Of a DNA stretch of 64,000 bases, positions 8,304 to 15,517 are shown piece after piece. The notes under the pieces are model-generated. The model ran no database searches. It saw only the letters and a list, made by a program, of their open reading frames with translations, and was not told where the DNA came from. Made by a program: the position numbers and the translations under genes. Source of the stretch: CAZKWG01 sp964615375 (GTDB lineage Bacteria; Myxococcota_A; UBA796; CAZKWG01); the NCBI GenBank assembly GCA_964615375.1, contig CAZTOW010000025.1, positions 73,532 through 137,531 on the forward strand. The letters run 5' to 3'. How positions within the stretch are numbered: the first letter of the stretch is position 1; every line of letters begins with the position of its first letter.

Positions 8304-10871
8304 CTACACTATCGTAGGCTCGGCCTCAGCCGAGGCTGACGTGTCGCGGGACGTGGCTTCCGCGGCCGCATTCTCAAACGTATGTGCCGCCGGCTTCCAT
8401 CCGACGTAGCGCGGCGCGAGGAACCACCAGTACGGCTGAGCCCGAACCACCGCCTCCATGAAGACTACATCGAGCTTCCCGTCATCAAGCACGGGCAGTT
8501 CCACCTCGGTCCGAAGCAGCTTCGCCTTAAAGCACTTGCGATAGTACGAGAACCGCCAGCGCTCCGCATTGAGCGCAGCTTGGATGAAGACCAGGGCCTC
8601 AGGCGAGAGCGCGTCCTTCGGAATGGCTACCGCTACGTCGTCCTTGGCGCCGAACGTGTAGGGGTGTATCTTCGTGGTCAGCGGCCAGCCGTTGAATGCG
8701 ATGGTCAGGGCGTCCCTGTAGCAGGCTTCCTCTTCGACATCGTAGAGGGCAGCGACGCCGTTCCCGCTGTCCGCGCAGGAGACCACTGGCACATCTCCGG
8801 GGTCAAGATCACTGAGGTTATGGAACTCACCTGCAGTGATTGCGAACAGGGTGTCGAGAACCACCGGCTTGAACTTCACATTGGCCCATGACGGCTCCGG
8901 ACCTTGCCGCGCACCACCTGCCAGACCAGTATTGAGAATCGAGGATCTGTGAGCTTGTTTACCGTGCTTGTCTCCGCCGTACATGAGGTCAATGCCGACC
9001 AGAGCAGAGATGTTCTCGCGGATCTGGATGTCGAGCCGTGCTCCGAGCTCCGCGGGAGAGGGTACGGCGCTCGAAAGGTATGCCTCAGGGGTCAGTTCCA
9101 GAAGAGGATCGGCCATGTCTACCGGCGCGACCCGTACCACTTCCGGGACCTCTGCGATTGATTGACATTGATCGGCAAGAAAGGTCCGGATTTTCGGCCG
9201 AAGCCGATCCAGGTCGTTCTCCCCACCCACCGCAAGGCGCTTCCTCTTCGACTTCCGGAAGCCATCGTTGAGGACGCGACACCACAACACGGGCTGGGCC
9301 CTCGGATGCGCGGCGCCCTTCCGGAGGATCAGGCCGACAGTCTGGTTCGCCACCGGATAGAATAACTCTTCGGGGAAGCTGATCACTGAGAGCAGCGTGT
9401 GGTTCTTGAGCAGGAGCTTTCGCCACTCCAAGCTATCGCCCGACTCCGTGACCACGGACATCGGTACGATGGCGAAGAGGATCCCGCCATCAGCCATGGA
9501 CTTGAGCGCGGCTGAAACGAAGCGGGACTCGGACTCATCCGACTTCTTTAGCGCAAAGGGCGGGTTCATGAAAACGCGCGTGACCGGCTCGTGGCCCTTT
9601 TCGGCCACAATCGAGGCGTACTTGGCCGTAGGTCTACCTCCAGCCTGATCAGGTTGGAGGAACTTCGAGAGGCCATTCCCCTCCTTGATGTTGTTCTTCC
9701 CGTCCCCACGAAAGATCATGTTCACGATGGCCAGCGCCGCGACGTAGGACTCCTGCTCGATGCCAAACAGACAATGCTGCTTGAAGTGGTCGATCTGAGC
9801 TGCGTTTGCGGTCCTCCGGACATGATCGAATGCGGCCACCAGGAAGCCCCCCGTCCCGCAGGCCGGGTCGAGAACGATGTCGCTCGGGCCAACCCCGATC
9901 GCTTCCACCGCGAACCGAGTGACGTGGCGAGGAGTCAGAACGATGCCGATCTCCTTCGCTCCATTCCCGTAGCGTAGGAACACCTCGTAGAACTTCCCCA
10001 GGACGTCCGTGCCCGAGTTCATTGCGGACTTGATGTTGAGATTCTTGAGCACCTGGATCGTGCGGACCAACGCCGCTTTGTACTTCACGTGGTTCTCTTC
10101 GCTCGTCGGCGGATCGATTTCGACGAAGGGGAAGAACTCACTCTTTCCTTGTGTCCGGAGCACCCCCTTCGAACGCGCGTTGATGTCCCCAATGAGCACC
10201 TGGAGTTCACTGTCCACACTGGGGCCCGAATCGTTCAACAGGGCCAGGAGGAGCGCAGCCATGACGCGGGCGCGCTCGTTCTTGTTGATTCCGCCCTTGT
10301 GCAGCGTTGCGTTGATGTCTTCGGCGGCCGTGAGGAATATTCCCTCGTCTACTTGGAGATCCGCGATATGCGGGTTTCCTGTTTCGAGAAGGGTCTTCAC
10401 CAGCGACGGAGCGAGAAGCCCGGTAGCCTCCACACCATTGATGGTCACGACCTCATACCGACCGTTGACCATGAGGTACGTTCGGACGTCGTAGCCGCTG
10501 GTTTCGTTGCCTGCGACGCCGGAAATCAGGGGGACCGTGAGCACGCCCCCGCGCACGATCGGAGCCGCGTAGTCGCACTCAGCCTCCCGGAGTGCCTGAT
10601 CGAGCGCGGAGCGCTTGCTCTTCGCCTCGATGACCCACAGCCTGGACTCGGAGAGCTTTACAATGTACTCGGGGCGCATCTTCCCGAGGCAGCGCTTGAT
10701 CTCGGGATGTCCGAGGCACTGGTTTTGCGTCCAGACCTGGCCCACGGGATCCCGATCGGGACTCTTCGTGTGCCAGCCCAGCCCTTCAAGCTGATTTCTG
10801 GTGTAGATATAGGCTTCAACCTCGCTTTCCGCTGAGTTCGTCGTGGAGCGCGGCTTCTGCTGTTTCGCCAT
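8304..10871 (-). CDS. Single-chain restriction-modification enzyme (nuclease + N6-MTase + specificity domain)
   Basis: The 855-residue product combines three functions. Residues about 15-110 look like an HsdR-N-type PD-(D/E)XK nuclease (P-E-Y at 67-69, then E-A-K at 82-84). Residues about 280-600 are a gamma-class adenine methyltransferase with motif I D-P-A-C-G-T-G-G (335-342) and motif IV N-P-P-F (436-439). Residues about 660-850 resemble a single HsdS target-recognition domain. This R-M-S order is that of Type IIG/IIB enzymes such as the AloI or BcgI-A class: one chain cuts and methylates. Codon use is visibly less G+C-rich than the flanks, which suggests transfer. The small HhH gene follows in the same operon. 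Confidence 0.85.
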   Translation of the reverse strand: MAKQQKPRSTTNSAESEVEAYIYTRNQLEGLGWHTKSPDRDPVGQVWTQNQCLGHPEIKRCLGKMRPEYIVKLSESRLWVIEAKSKRSALDQALREAECDYAAPIVRGGVLTVPLISGVAGNETSGYDVRTYLMVNGRYEVVTINGVEATGLLAPSLVKTLLETGNPHIADLQVDEGIFLTAAEDINATLHKGGINKNERARVMAALLLALLNDSGPSVDSELQVLIGDINARSKGVLRTQGKSEFFPFVEIDPPTSEENHVKYKAALVRTIQVLKNLNIKSAMNSGTDVLGKFYEVFLRYGNGAKEIGIVLTPRHVTRFAVEAIGVGPSDIVLDPACGTGGFLVAAFDHVRRTANAAQIDHFKQHCLFGIEQESYVAALAIVNMIFRGDGKNNIKEGNGLSKFLQPDQAGGRPTAKYASIVAEKGHEPVTRVFMNPPFALKKSDESESRFVSAALKSMADGGILFAIVPMSVVTESGDSLEWRKLLLKNHTLLSVISFPEELFYPVANQTVGLILRKGAAHPRAQPVLWCRVLNDGFRKSKRKRLAVGGENDLDRLRPKIRTFLADQCQSIAEVPEVVRVAPVDMADPLLELTPEAYLSSAVPSPAELGARLDIQIRENISALVGIDLMYGGDKHGKQAHRSSILNTGLAGGARQGPEPSWANVKFKPVVLDTLFAITAGEFHNLSDLDPGDVPVVSCADSGNGVAALYDVEEEACYRDALTIAFNGWPLTTKIHPYTFGAKDDVAVAIPKDALSPEALVFIQAALNAERWRFSYYRKCFKAKLLRTEVELPVLDDGKLDVVFMEAVVRAQPYWWFLAPRYVGWKPAAHTFENAAAEATSRDTSASAEAEPTIV

Positions 10872-11196
10872 GGGGAACCTCGGATGAAGTCCGTAATACG
10901 TTTGAGAAATTATGCAAGCCGAAGCCGGCTAATTTGTGGTAGTCCTGGATCTTCTGAATCATCTCAGGATTGACCAACAAGACGGACAAATTATGGCCAA
11001 TCGAGCGTTAGGTCTCGTGCATTCCTCCGCTATGTAGTGTATATTTCAAATGACAGAAAGCCCCGAGGGTGTTGGTAGCACCCTCGGGGCGGACTGGAGA
11101 CCAGCTCAGGGTACGAGCTGGGGAGCCTCCAGCGTCCGGGCGGACACTGAGAGCGTAGCCCCTGCTTTGTCTGGGCGCCACCTCTCGGGCTCCGCG
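10872..11196. other. AT-richer intergenic region with two hairpins before the transposase
   Basis: This stretch separates the divergent RM and transposase genes and holds their promoters. Bases 11061-11089 form an 11-bp perfect hairpin (ccccgagggtg with a 7-nt loop). Bases 11101-11121 form a second one (ccagctc/gagctgg), nested in ctggag (11094-11099)/ctccag (11127-11132). Together they make a structured leader just upstream of the likely transposase start. A tatatt at 11039-11044 could be a -10 element. The long in-frame extension of the transposase through this region is probably untranslated. Confidence 0.5.
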
Positions 11197-12501
11197 ATGA
11201 GCGTTCATCGAGCCCTGGCCGACTTCTGCGCGGAGGTCGGACAGGATCAGTACGTCCCGAACCAGCGCTGGATCGCCGATATGCTCCGGGGCATGGCGAT
11301 CTCGAAGTCGCCGATGCTCTCCGAGATCGGGCGCGCGCTGGACGAGGAGGCCGAGGACGGCGATCCCCGTCGCCTCATCCACACGGAGAAGCGACTGAGC
11401 CGGGGGCTGAACTCGGATCGCCTGGACGACGCGGCCCTGCTGGCCCGTCACCTGGACGTGGTGGCCCGTCACGCGCGCCGCGACGACGGCGAGGGCGTGG
11501 TGGTGGCGGTGGACTACACCGACCTGGCCAAGCCCTGGGCGAACCCGGACCCCGAGCGGGGCATGGAGGGGGTCTCGCGGTGCTGGAACGGCTCGGACGG
11601 GGAGACCGGGCTCGGCTACCCCGTGGTGCAGCTCGAAGCCGACCTCGGCGAGCTTCAGATCCCCGTCCTCCTGCATCCGTTCAGCTACGAGGAGATCGCG
11701 AAGTCCTCTCAGACCTCCGTCTTCCTGGAGCAGATCCGAATCGCCGCCCCCTCCATCGGGCCGCGCGCGTGGTGGACCTCGGATCGTGGCTTCGACAACA
11801 CCCGCTACCTCGACGGACTCGACGCCCTGAACCTGCGCTGGATCTGCCGCCTTCAGTACGCGGTGAAGAACCAGCGCGAGGTCTTCACCGCGGACGGCCG
11901 ATGCCTGAGCGTGGAGGACGCCGCGCTCGAAGTGATCCCCCGCTTCAAGATGGAGATCAAGGCGGGCCGGAAGCGGGCGAAGGGCGCGGGGAAGAAGACG
12001 ATCACGCTCGAAGTCGGCTCCCGGAAGGTCTACCTCTCCAACCAGAAGAACCACCCGAGCCCGAAGGGGAAGGCGCGCACCCTGATCGTGGTCTGGGGCT
12101 TCGGGAAGCAGCCCCTCGCCCTGCTGGCGTCGGAGCACCTGGAGGGGAAGGCGGCCATCCTGGAGGCGGCGCGCGCCTACGGGCGGCGCTGGAAGTGCGA
12201 GGAGGCGACCCGGGCCATGAAGGACTCCAGGGGCTGGGGCGTGGACCTCGAAGACGTGCGGGCGCTGACCCTGCGCGGCGTGCGGCGGATCGCCCTGCTC
12301 GCCACCATCCTGTATGCGTTCCTGGCCACGATCCGCGAGACCGGCGGGGATCTCATGGAGCGTGTGCTCGCGCTGGTGTCGGCGTTCGGGAAGCTCCCGC
12401 CCGATCCCCGCTATCGGGTCTTCCGGGGGATGGGGGAGATGTTGAGGCGCGCCGGACGACGGCGGGAACGGGGAGATCGTAGGGGCGAGGAAGCGCTCTG
12501 A
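11197..12501 (+). CDS. IS4-type DDE transposase
   Basis: The 434-residue product (ATG at 11197) has the RNase-H-like DDE core of IS4-group transposases: D in V-A-V-D-Y-T-D-L, D in W-T-S-D-R-G-F-D-N-T, and E in Y-G-R-R-W-K-C-E-E-A-T-R-A-M-K, the last matching the Y-x(2)-R-W-x(2)-E-x(5)-K signature. An insert with V-Y-L-S-N lies between the second D and the E, as in that group. All three catalytic acids are present, so the gene looks intact. I could not find convincing terminal inverted repeats or a target-site duplication around it, so this may be an old or immobile copy. Confidence 0.8.
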   Translation: MSVHRALADFCAEVGQDQYVPNQRWIADMLRGMAISKSPMLSEIGRALDEEAEDGDPRRLIHTEKRLSRGLNSDRLDDAALLARHLDVVARHARRDDGEGVVVAVDYTDLAKPWANPDPERGMEGVSRCWNGSDGETGLGYPVVQLEADLGELQIPVLLHPFSYEEIAKSSQTSVFLEQIRIAAPSIGPRAWWTSDRGFDNTRYLDGLDALNLRWICRLQYAVKNQREVFTADGRCLSVEDAALEVIPRFKMEIKAGRKRAKGAGKKTITLEVGSRKVYLSNQKNHPSPKGKARTLIVVWGFGKQPLALLASEHLEGKAAILEAARAYGRRWKCEEATRAMKDSRGWGVDLEDVRALTLRGVRRIALLATILYAFLATIRETGGDLMERVLALVSAFGKLPPDPRYRVFRGMGEMLRRAGRRRERGDRRGEEAL

Positions 12502-12513
12502 CCGCGAGGGGTG

Positions 12514-12533
12514 GACAGGGGTCGCCCCCCTGT
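12514..12533. terminator. GC hairpin after the transposase gene
   Basis: The arms acagggg and cccctgt surround a short tcgcc loop 12 bases after the transposase stop. There is no T-tract, so it is a weak or factor-dependent terminator at best. Confidence 0.3.
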
Positions 12534-12559
12534 GCTACCCCTGGAGGCACAACGAGAAC

Positions 12560-12594
12560 GGCCCGCCGTGGAGGTGCGAACTCCCCGACGGGCC
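12560..12594. repeat. Imperfect 14-bp hairpin ahead of a small ORF
   Basis: ggcccgccgtggag (12560-12573) pairs with ctccccgacgggcc (12581-12594) with two mismatches and a 7-nt loop. It lies 18 bases before the ribosome-binding site of the 26-codon ORF, in a position suited to a leader-RNA structure. Confidence 0.4.
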
Positions 12595-12612
12595 TAAGCC
12601 CAGGAGGTAGGA

Positions 12613-12693
12613 GTGAACTACACCCCCGGGCCTGCGCCCATCTATGCGCGCAGGTTCCACCGTGTCAAACGACGGATTTACGCCGTCTCCTGA
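12613..12693 (+). CDS. Possible 26-aa cationic peptide
   Basis: A GTG at 12613 follows an excellent Shine-Dalgarno, a-g-g-a-g-g, 5 nt upstream. It opens a 26-codon frame that reads M-N-Y-T-P-G-P-A-P-I-Y-A-R-R then a basic stretch (F-H-R-V-K-R-R-I-Y-A-V-S) and TGA. The product would be strongly basic. It lies between a hairpin and the 163-codon gene at 12770 and could be a leader peptide or a small effector. The evidence is the ribosome site plus context only; there is no homology I recognise. Confidence 0.4.
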   Translation: MNYTPGPAPIYARRFHRVKRRIYAVS

Positions 12694-12769
12694 CTGCTGG
12701 CCCGGTAGGCTGGCTTTCGCCCGCTTGCCCGACTGCCGGTCAACCCCGGCGGGCATGGAGACGTGCGTC

Positions 12770-13261
12770 ATGAAGACCCTGATCAAGTGGCGGATCGACG
12801 ACTGGACCGACCACACCGCCTATGAGGCCATGATCGAGATGGTGGGGGGCGAGGAGATGGCCCCCTTCCAGCGCGCCCAGCAGCGCGCCCGCATCGCCTT
12901 GGAGAACACCCTGACCTCCGAGCAGCGACGGATCTACGCCGACTACTCCGACAGCGTGTCCGACGCCTGGGCGGCGCGCGAGGCGGTAGCGACCCGCGTC
13001 GCGCTGCTGTGCGGGATCGCCATCGGCGGGGCGCTCCGCTCCCACCCCGACCAGCCCGCCGAGGACGTGATCGACCTCGTGGTGGCGTCGGTGGCGTCCG
13101 TGCTCTCCTCGGCGCTGCCCGTCGAGGCGGGCGGGGACGCCGCGCGCGTGGCCCTGGAGACGCTGGCGCTCGCCGAGCGGGCCCCCGTGGGGGAGGCGGG
13201 CGGCTACCGGGCGGCGCGGCGCCCCACCTTCCGTGTCGTCGGGGCGGGTAGCCGCCAGTAA
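12770..13261 (+). CDS. Hypothetical helical protein
   Basis: I place the start at the ATG at 12770 (M-K-T-L-I-K-W-R-I-D-D-W), which has g-g-a-g 9 nt upstream; an ATG at 12755 is an alternative. The 163-residue product is mostly helical, with a W-T-D-H-T-A-Y-E-A-M acidic/aromatic start, a charged middle (Q-R-A-Q-Q-R-A-R), a hydrophobic segment A-L-L-C-G-I-A-I-G-G-A-L and a basic tail. I do not recognise the family. It is followed by a strong intrinsic terminator, so it ends a transcription unit that may include the upstream 26-codon ORF. The position between a transposase and a tRNA suggests accessory DNA. Confidence 0.6.
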   Translation: MKTLIKWRIDDWTDHTAYEAMIEMVGGEEMAPFQRAQQRARIALENTLTSEQRRIYADYSDSVSDAWAAREAVATRVALLCGIAIGGALRSHPDQPAEDVIDLVVASVASVLSSALPVEAGGDAARVALETLALAERAPVGEAGGYRAARRPTFRVVGAGSRQ

Positions 13262-13287
13262 CACAGGTGTAACGTCGATCCTACAAC

Positions 13288-13323
13288 GGCCCCCGGATTG
13301 ATCGCCGGGGGCCTTGCTTTTTC
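13288..13323 (+). terminator. Intrinsic terminator
   Basis: ggcccccgg (13288-13296) pairs perfectly with ccgggggcc (13305-13313) around an 8-nt loop, followed by ttgctttttc. It closes the transcription unit ending at 13261. Confidence 0.85.
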
Positions 13324-13385
13324 ATGAAACACGCCTTCACGGAGGAACGCCGGGAAATTCTGGGTAAGGTCCTGTAGCGCGGCAC

Positions 13386-13412
13386 TTGACACCCGGGCCA
13401 GGGCCCCATAAA
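13386..13412 (+). promoter_or_regulatory. Promoter of tRNA-Val
   Basis: A consensus -35 ttgaca at 13386-13391 is followed after 15 bases by a cataaa -10-like hexamer (13407-13412). The tRNA begins 14 bases further on, the right distance for transcription to start just ahead of it. Confidence 0.6.
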
Positions 13413-13425
13413 TGGCGGGTGCTGG

Positions 13426-13500
13426 GGGCGACTAACTCAGCGGGAGAGTACTACCTTCACACGGTAGGAGTCACAGGTTCGAATCCTGTGTCGCCCACCA
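13426..13500 (+). tRNA. tRNA-Val(CAC)
   Basis: The cloverleaf is complete. Acceptor arms gggcgac and gtcgccc pair fully and the 3' acca is encoded. The anticodon stem ctacc/ggtag encloses the loop ttcacac with anticodon cac (valine, GUG codons). The T arm acagg/cctgt carries ttcgaat. It has its own promoter and terminator. tRNA genes are common integration sites and this one lies inside the accessory region, but I see no second copy of its 3' end in the window. Confidence 0.95.
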
Positions 13501-13511
13501 CCTCTAGACAG

Positions 13512-13546
13512 GCCGCCTGTAACCTCGTGTTACAGGCGGCTTTTTT
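13512..13546 (+). terminator. Strong intrinsic terminator after tRNA-Val
   Basis: gccgcctgtaac (13512-13523) pairs perfectly with gttacaggcggc (13529-13540) around a 5-nt loop, followed by six T residues. Confidence 0.95.
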
Positions 13547-13652
13547 CGTTTCTGGCCACTGCGCGGCCGGCGCCTCACGGCCGGCAGGAACGCGACGGTC
13601 GCCGACGCTGAAGGCGTTGATCCCGGTGCGCGCTGACGGTTAGACTCGTCCC

Positions 13653-13886
13653 ATGCTCGACGACACCCGACCCGAAGCCCAGGCGGTCCAGATGGCGCTC
13701 TACCGCCGGATGAGCGGCGAGCGCCGTGTCGCGCTGATGTTCGAGATGTCCGAGGAAGCACGTCAGATCACGCTCGCGGGGCTGCGTCGGCAGCATGCGG
13801 GGCTGGACGAGCGCGAGATCGTGCACCTGGAGCGCACGCGGCGGCTCGGGGCGGCGCTCGCGGACGCCGCCTGGCCACGACGGTGA
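13653..13886 (+). CDS. Small partner protein of the nucleotidyltransferase
   Basis: The 77-residue helical, charged product (E-A-Q-A-V-Q-M-A-L-Y-R-R-M-S-G-E-R-R then R-E-I-V-H-L-E-R) precedes the nucleotidyltransferase gene, with which it shares a GTGA stop/start overlap. Such small acidic-basic helical proteins directly upstream of MNT/AbiEii-type nucleotidyltransferases often act as their regulators or antitoxins; that role is inferred from position. A shorter, decayed copy of the same pair lies at 20563-20797 and lacks 17 codons in the middle of this gene. Confidence 0.65.
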   Translation: MLDDTRPEAQAVQMALYRRMSGERRVALMFEMSEEARQITLAGLRRQHAGLDEREIVHLERTRRLGAALADAAWPRR

Positions 13887-14449
13887 GCCTGCGCGACTTC
13901 CTGGCTCGGCTCACGGGTGCGCTGGATCAGGCTGGCGTCCCCTACATGATCGCCGGATCCATCGCCAGCACCTACTACAGCGCGCCGCGGACCACCCAGG
14001 ATGTGGACCTCGTCGTCGAGCTCGATGGGGCGCGGCTGCAGGCGCTGCTGGCCTCGCTGCCCGAGGACGAGCTCTACTACAGCATGGACGCGGCGCGCGA
14101 CGCGCTGCGCCGTCGGTCGATGTTCAACGTCATCGATCTGGCGACCGGCTGGAAGGCGGACCTCATCGTGCGCAAGGGCCGGCCCTTCAGCGCCGAGGAG
14201 CTTCGACGGCGCGTCCAGGTGGATCTGCTGGGGCTCCGGGTCTGGATGGCGACGGCGGAGGACTGCGTGATCTCCAAGCTGGAGTGGGCCCGCGCCGGCA
14301 GCTCCGAGCGCCAGGTTCGGGATGTGCGCGGCATCCTGGACGCGCAGGGCGATGCGCTCGATCGCGCCTACGTTGAGCACTGGGTGCGCGAGCTGGGGCT
14401 CGAAGAGCTGTGGGCTGAAGCGCGTGGTACATCCGATGGGCAAGGTTGA
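13883..14449 (+). CDS. AbiEii/DUF6036-type nucleotidyltransferase
   Basis: The 188-residue product starts at the GTG in the GTGA overlap. It has the Pol-beta-superfamily core: G-V-P-Y-M-I-A-G-S-I-A-S (the G-S motif), then T-T-Q-D-V-D-L-V-V-E (the D-x-D catalytic pair) and a later K-A-D-L-I-V with the third acid. The tail A-E-D-C-V-I-S-K-L-E-W-A-R matches the conserved K-L region of AbiEii-like and DUF6036 proteins. Known members transfer nucleotides to RNA or protein targets and work in toxin-antitoxin or phage-abortive systems. All catalytic acids are present, in contrast to the truncated copy near 20.7 kb. Confidence 0.8.
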   Translation: MSLRDFLARLTGALDQAGVPYMIAGSIASTYYSAPRTTQDVDLVVELDGARLQALLASLPEDELYYSMDAARDALRRRSMFNVIDLATGWKADLIVRKGRPFSAEELRRRVQVDLLGLRVWMATAEDCVISKLEWARAGSSERQVRDVRGILDAQGDALDRAYVEHWVRELGLEELWAEARGTSDGQG

Positions 14450-14983
14450 CGGCCGCGGTGCTCGCTAAAGGCCGCGCCCAGGCTTGCGCCCATGCCCACG
14501 TTGACACGTTCCGGGTCTCGCAGACCCGTGCCCCCATAAGCGCGCCTCGGGTGTGTGCGATGACCGGATGGCGCAAGATGACGCGGGACCGGCAAGAAGA
14601 GTGCGTTCGGAGTTTGAAATTCGAGGTAAAGAGCAAACAAACTCGTGGCCCCAGCACGGTTCGGAGGGTTGACGGAGCAGCCGATCAGGATCCAGTGTCA
14701 GGCATGGAAGGCGTTCATCCAACCTATCCCCCGCCTGCCGCGAGACGTTCACCGCCACCGACCAGTCCTGTCCGACCTGCGAGAAGGAGGACGGGCTCGA
14801 CGAGGCGCGGTGAGCACTGTCGTTGCGTCGGGCGGTGCCGCACACGGAGGACGTCGGGGAGCTCGCGACTTCGGCGGGATCCTCGGCGTGCCGACCCGAG
14901 ACCCGCCTGTCGGTCGATTCTCGCCCGGCTGGACGGCGGCCACCGTCTGGAGGATGATGCCGGGCACACTCGCGAGGTCTGCA
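14450..14983. other. Gene-poor stretch between nucleotidyltransferase and profilin genes
   Basis: I see no convincing gene here; the open frames on both strands have no coherent protein character. A 7-bp hairpin (cgggtct/agacccg, 14512-14528) may end the nucleotidyltransferase transcript. A ttgaca at 14501-14506 lacks a well-spaced -10. Bases 14590-14645 are clearly AT-richer. Near 14735-14810 one forward frame reads C-R-E-T-F-T-A-T-D-Q-S-C-P-T-C before a stop at 14811-14813, which looks like the tail of a zinc-ribbon protein, so decayed coding sequence is likely. Confidence 0.4.
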
Positions 14984-15373
14984 ATGGCTGGCTGGCAATC
15001 GTACGTGGATGGCACGCTGGTAGGCTCGAAGCGCCTCACACGCGCCGCGATCATCGGCTTCCAGGACAAGGCGGTATGGGCGACGTCCCCGAGCTTCACG
15101 TTGAAGCCGGAGGAGGTGACGGCCCTCCTGGCCGCGTTCCGCGATCCGACGAATATCCGGGCCAGCGGCCTGTGGCTCGCCGGCGTCAAGTACTTCGCGC
15201 TCCGCTGCGACGAACGCTCGATCTACTCGAAGGTCGGTGAGGCTGGCGCGGTCTGCGTGAAGGCGAATTCGGTCGTGCTCGTCGGGATCTATGACGCCAA
15301 GATCAAGCCGACAGAGGCGGCGACGGTCGTGGAGAAGCTCGCCGACTTCCTCATCGAATCGGGCTCGGCCTGA
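14984..15373 (+). CDS. Profilin (eukaryotic-type actin-monomer-binding fold)
   Basis: The 129-residue product aligns end to end with the profilin fold and most resembles amoebal profilins as I know them. It opens M-A-G-W-Q-S-Y-V-D, then A-A-I-I-G-F-Q-D-K-A-V-W-A-T-S, L-A-G-V-K-Y, R-S-I-Y-S-K-V-G-E-A-G, V-V-L-V-G-I-Y-D and V-V-E-K-L-A-D-F-L-I. Aromatics that bind poly-proline in profilins are present (W4, Y7, W32; F122 in place of the usual Tyr). In eukaryotes profilin binds actin monomers, poly-proline and phosphoinositides. The start has g-a-g-g 6 nt before the ATG; an in-frame extension upstream has no profilin character. No actin gene is visible in the window. The last codon abuts a nucleotidyltransferase fragment. 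Confidence 0.9.
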   Translation: MAGWQSYVDGTLVGSKRLTRAAIIGFQDKAVWATSPSFTLKPEEVTALLAAFRDPTNIRASGLWLAGVKYFALRCDERSIYSKVGEAGAVCVKANSVVLVGIYDAKIKPTEAATVVEKLADFLIESGSA

Positions 15374-15406
15374 ATCGCCAGCACCTGCTACAGCGCGGCG
15401 CGGGAC
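15374..15406 (+). pseudogene. Nucleotidyltransferase gene fragment abutting profilin stop
   Basis: About 30 bases starting atcgccagcacct match 13961-13990 of the intact nucleotidyltransferase gene with about two differences. The similarity begins on the base after the profilin stop codon and fades within 35 bases. The decayed copy at 20709 loses similarity at the same atcgccagcac sequence, so this string marks a recombination junction. Confidence 0.55.
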
Positions 15407-15517
15407 GCGGCGCCATGGGCACCTCACCTGCTGTCTGGGTCATGCACCAGGTGAGCAGGCGGACGCGGCCCCCGCTCGTTCATCCTCCTCCTGCCGGCTA
15501 TATTCCGGCGAGCGGCG

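Noticed and set aside
13426..13500. tRNA-Val as an attachment site of an integrated element
   Set aside because: No repeat of the tRNA 3' end and no integrase gene are visible in the window.
13883..14449. Calling the nucleotidyltransferase pair a proven toxin-antitoxin system
   Set aside because: The catalytic core is clear, but the 77-residue partner is not a recognised antitoxin family, so only an AbiEii-like enzyme is claimed.
14645..14983. An N-terminal extension of the profilin
   Set aside because: The 113 extra residues lack profilin or other family character, and a ribosome site lies before the internal ATG at 14984, where the standard profilin N terminus begins.
14450..15517. Search for an actin-like partner gene beside profilin
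   Set aside because: No frame on either strand has the actin/Hsp70 ATPase phosphate motifs in this region or elsewhere in the window.
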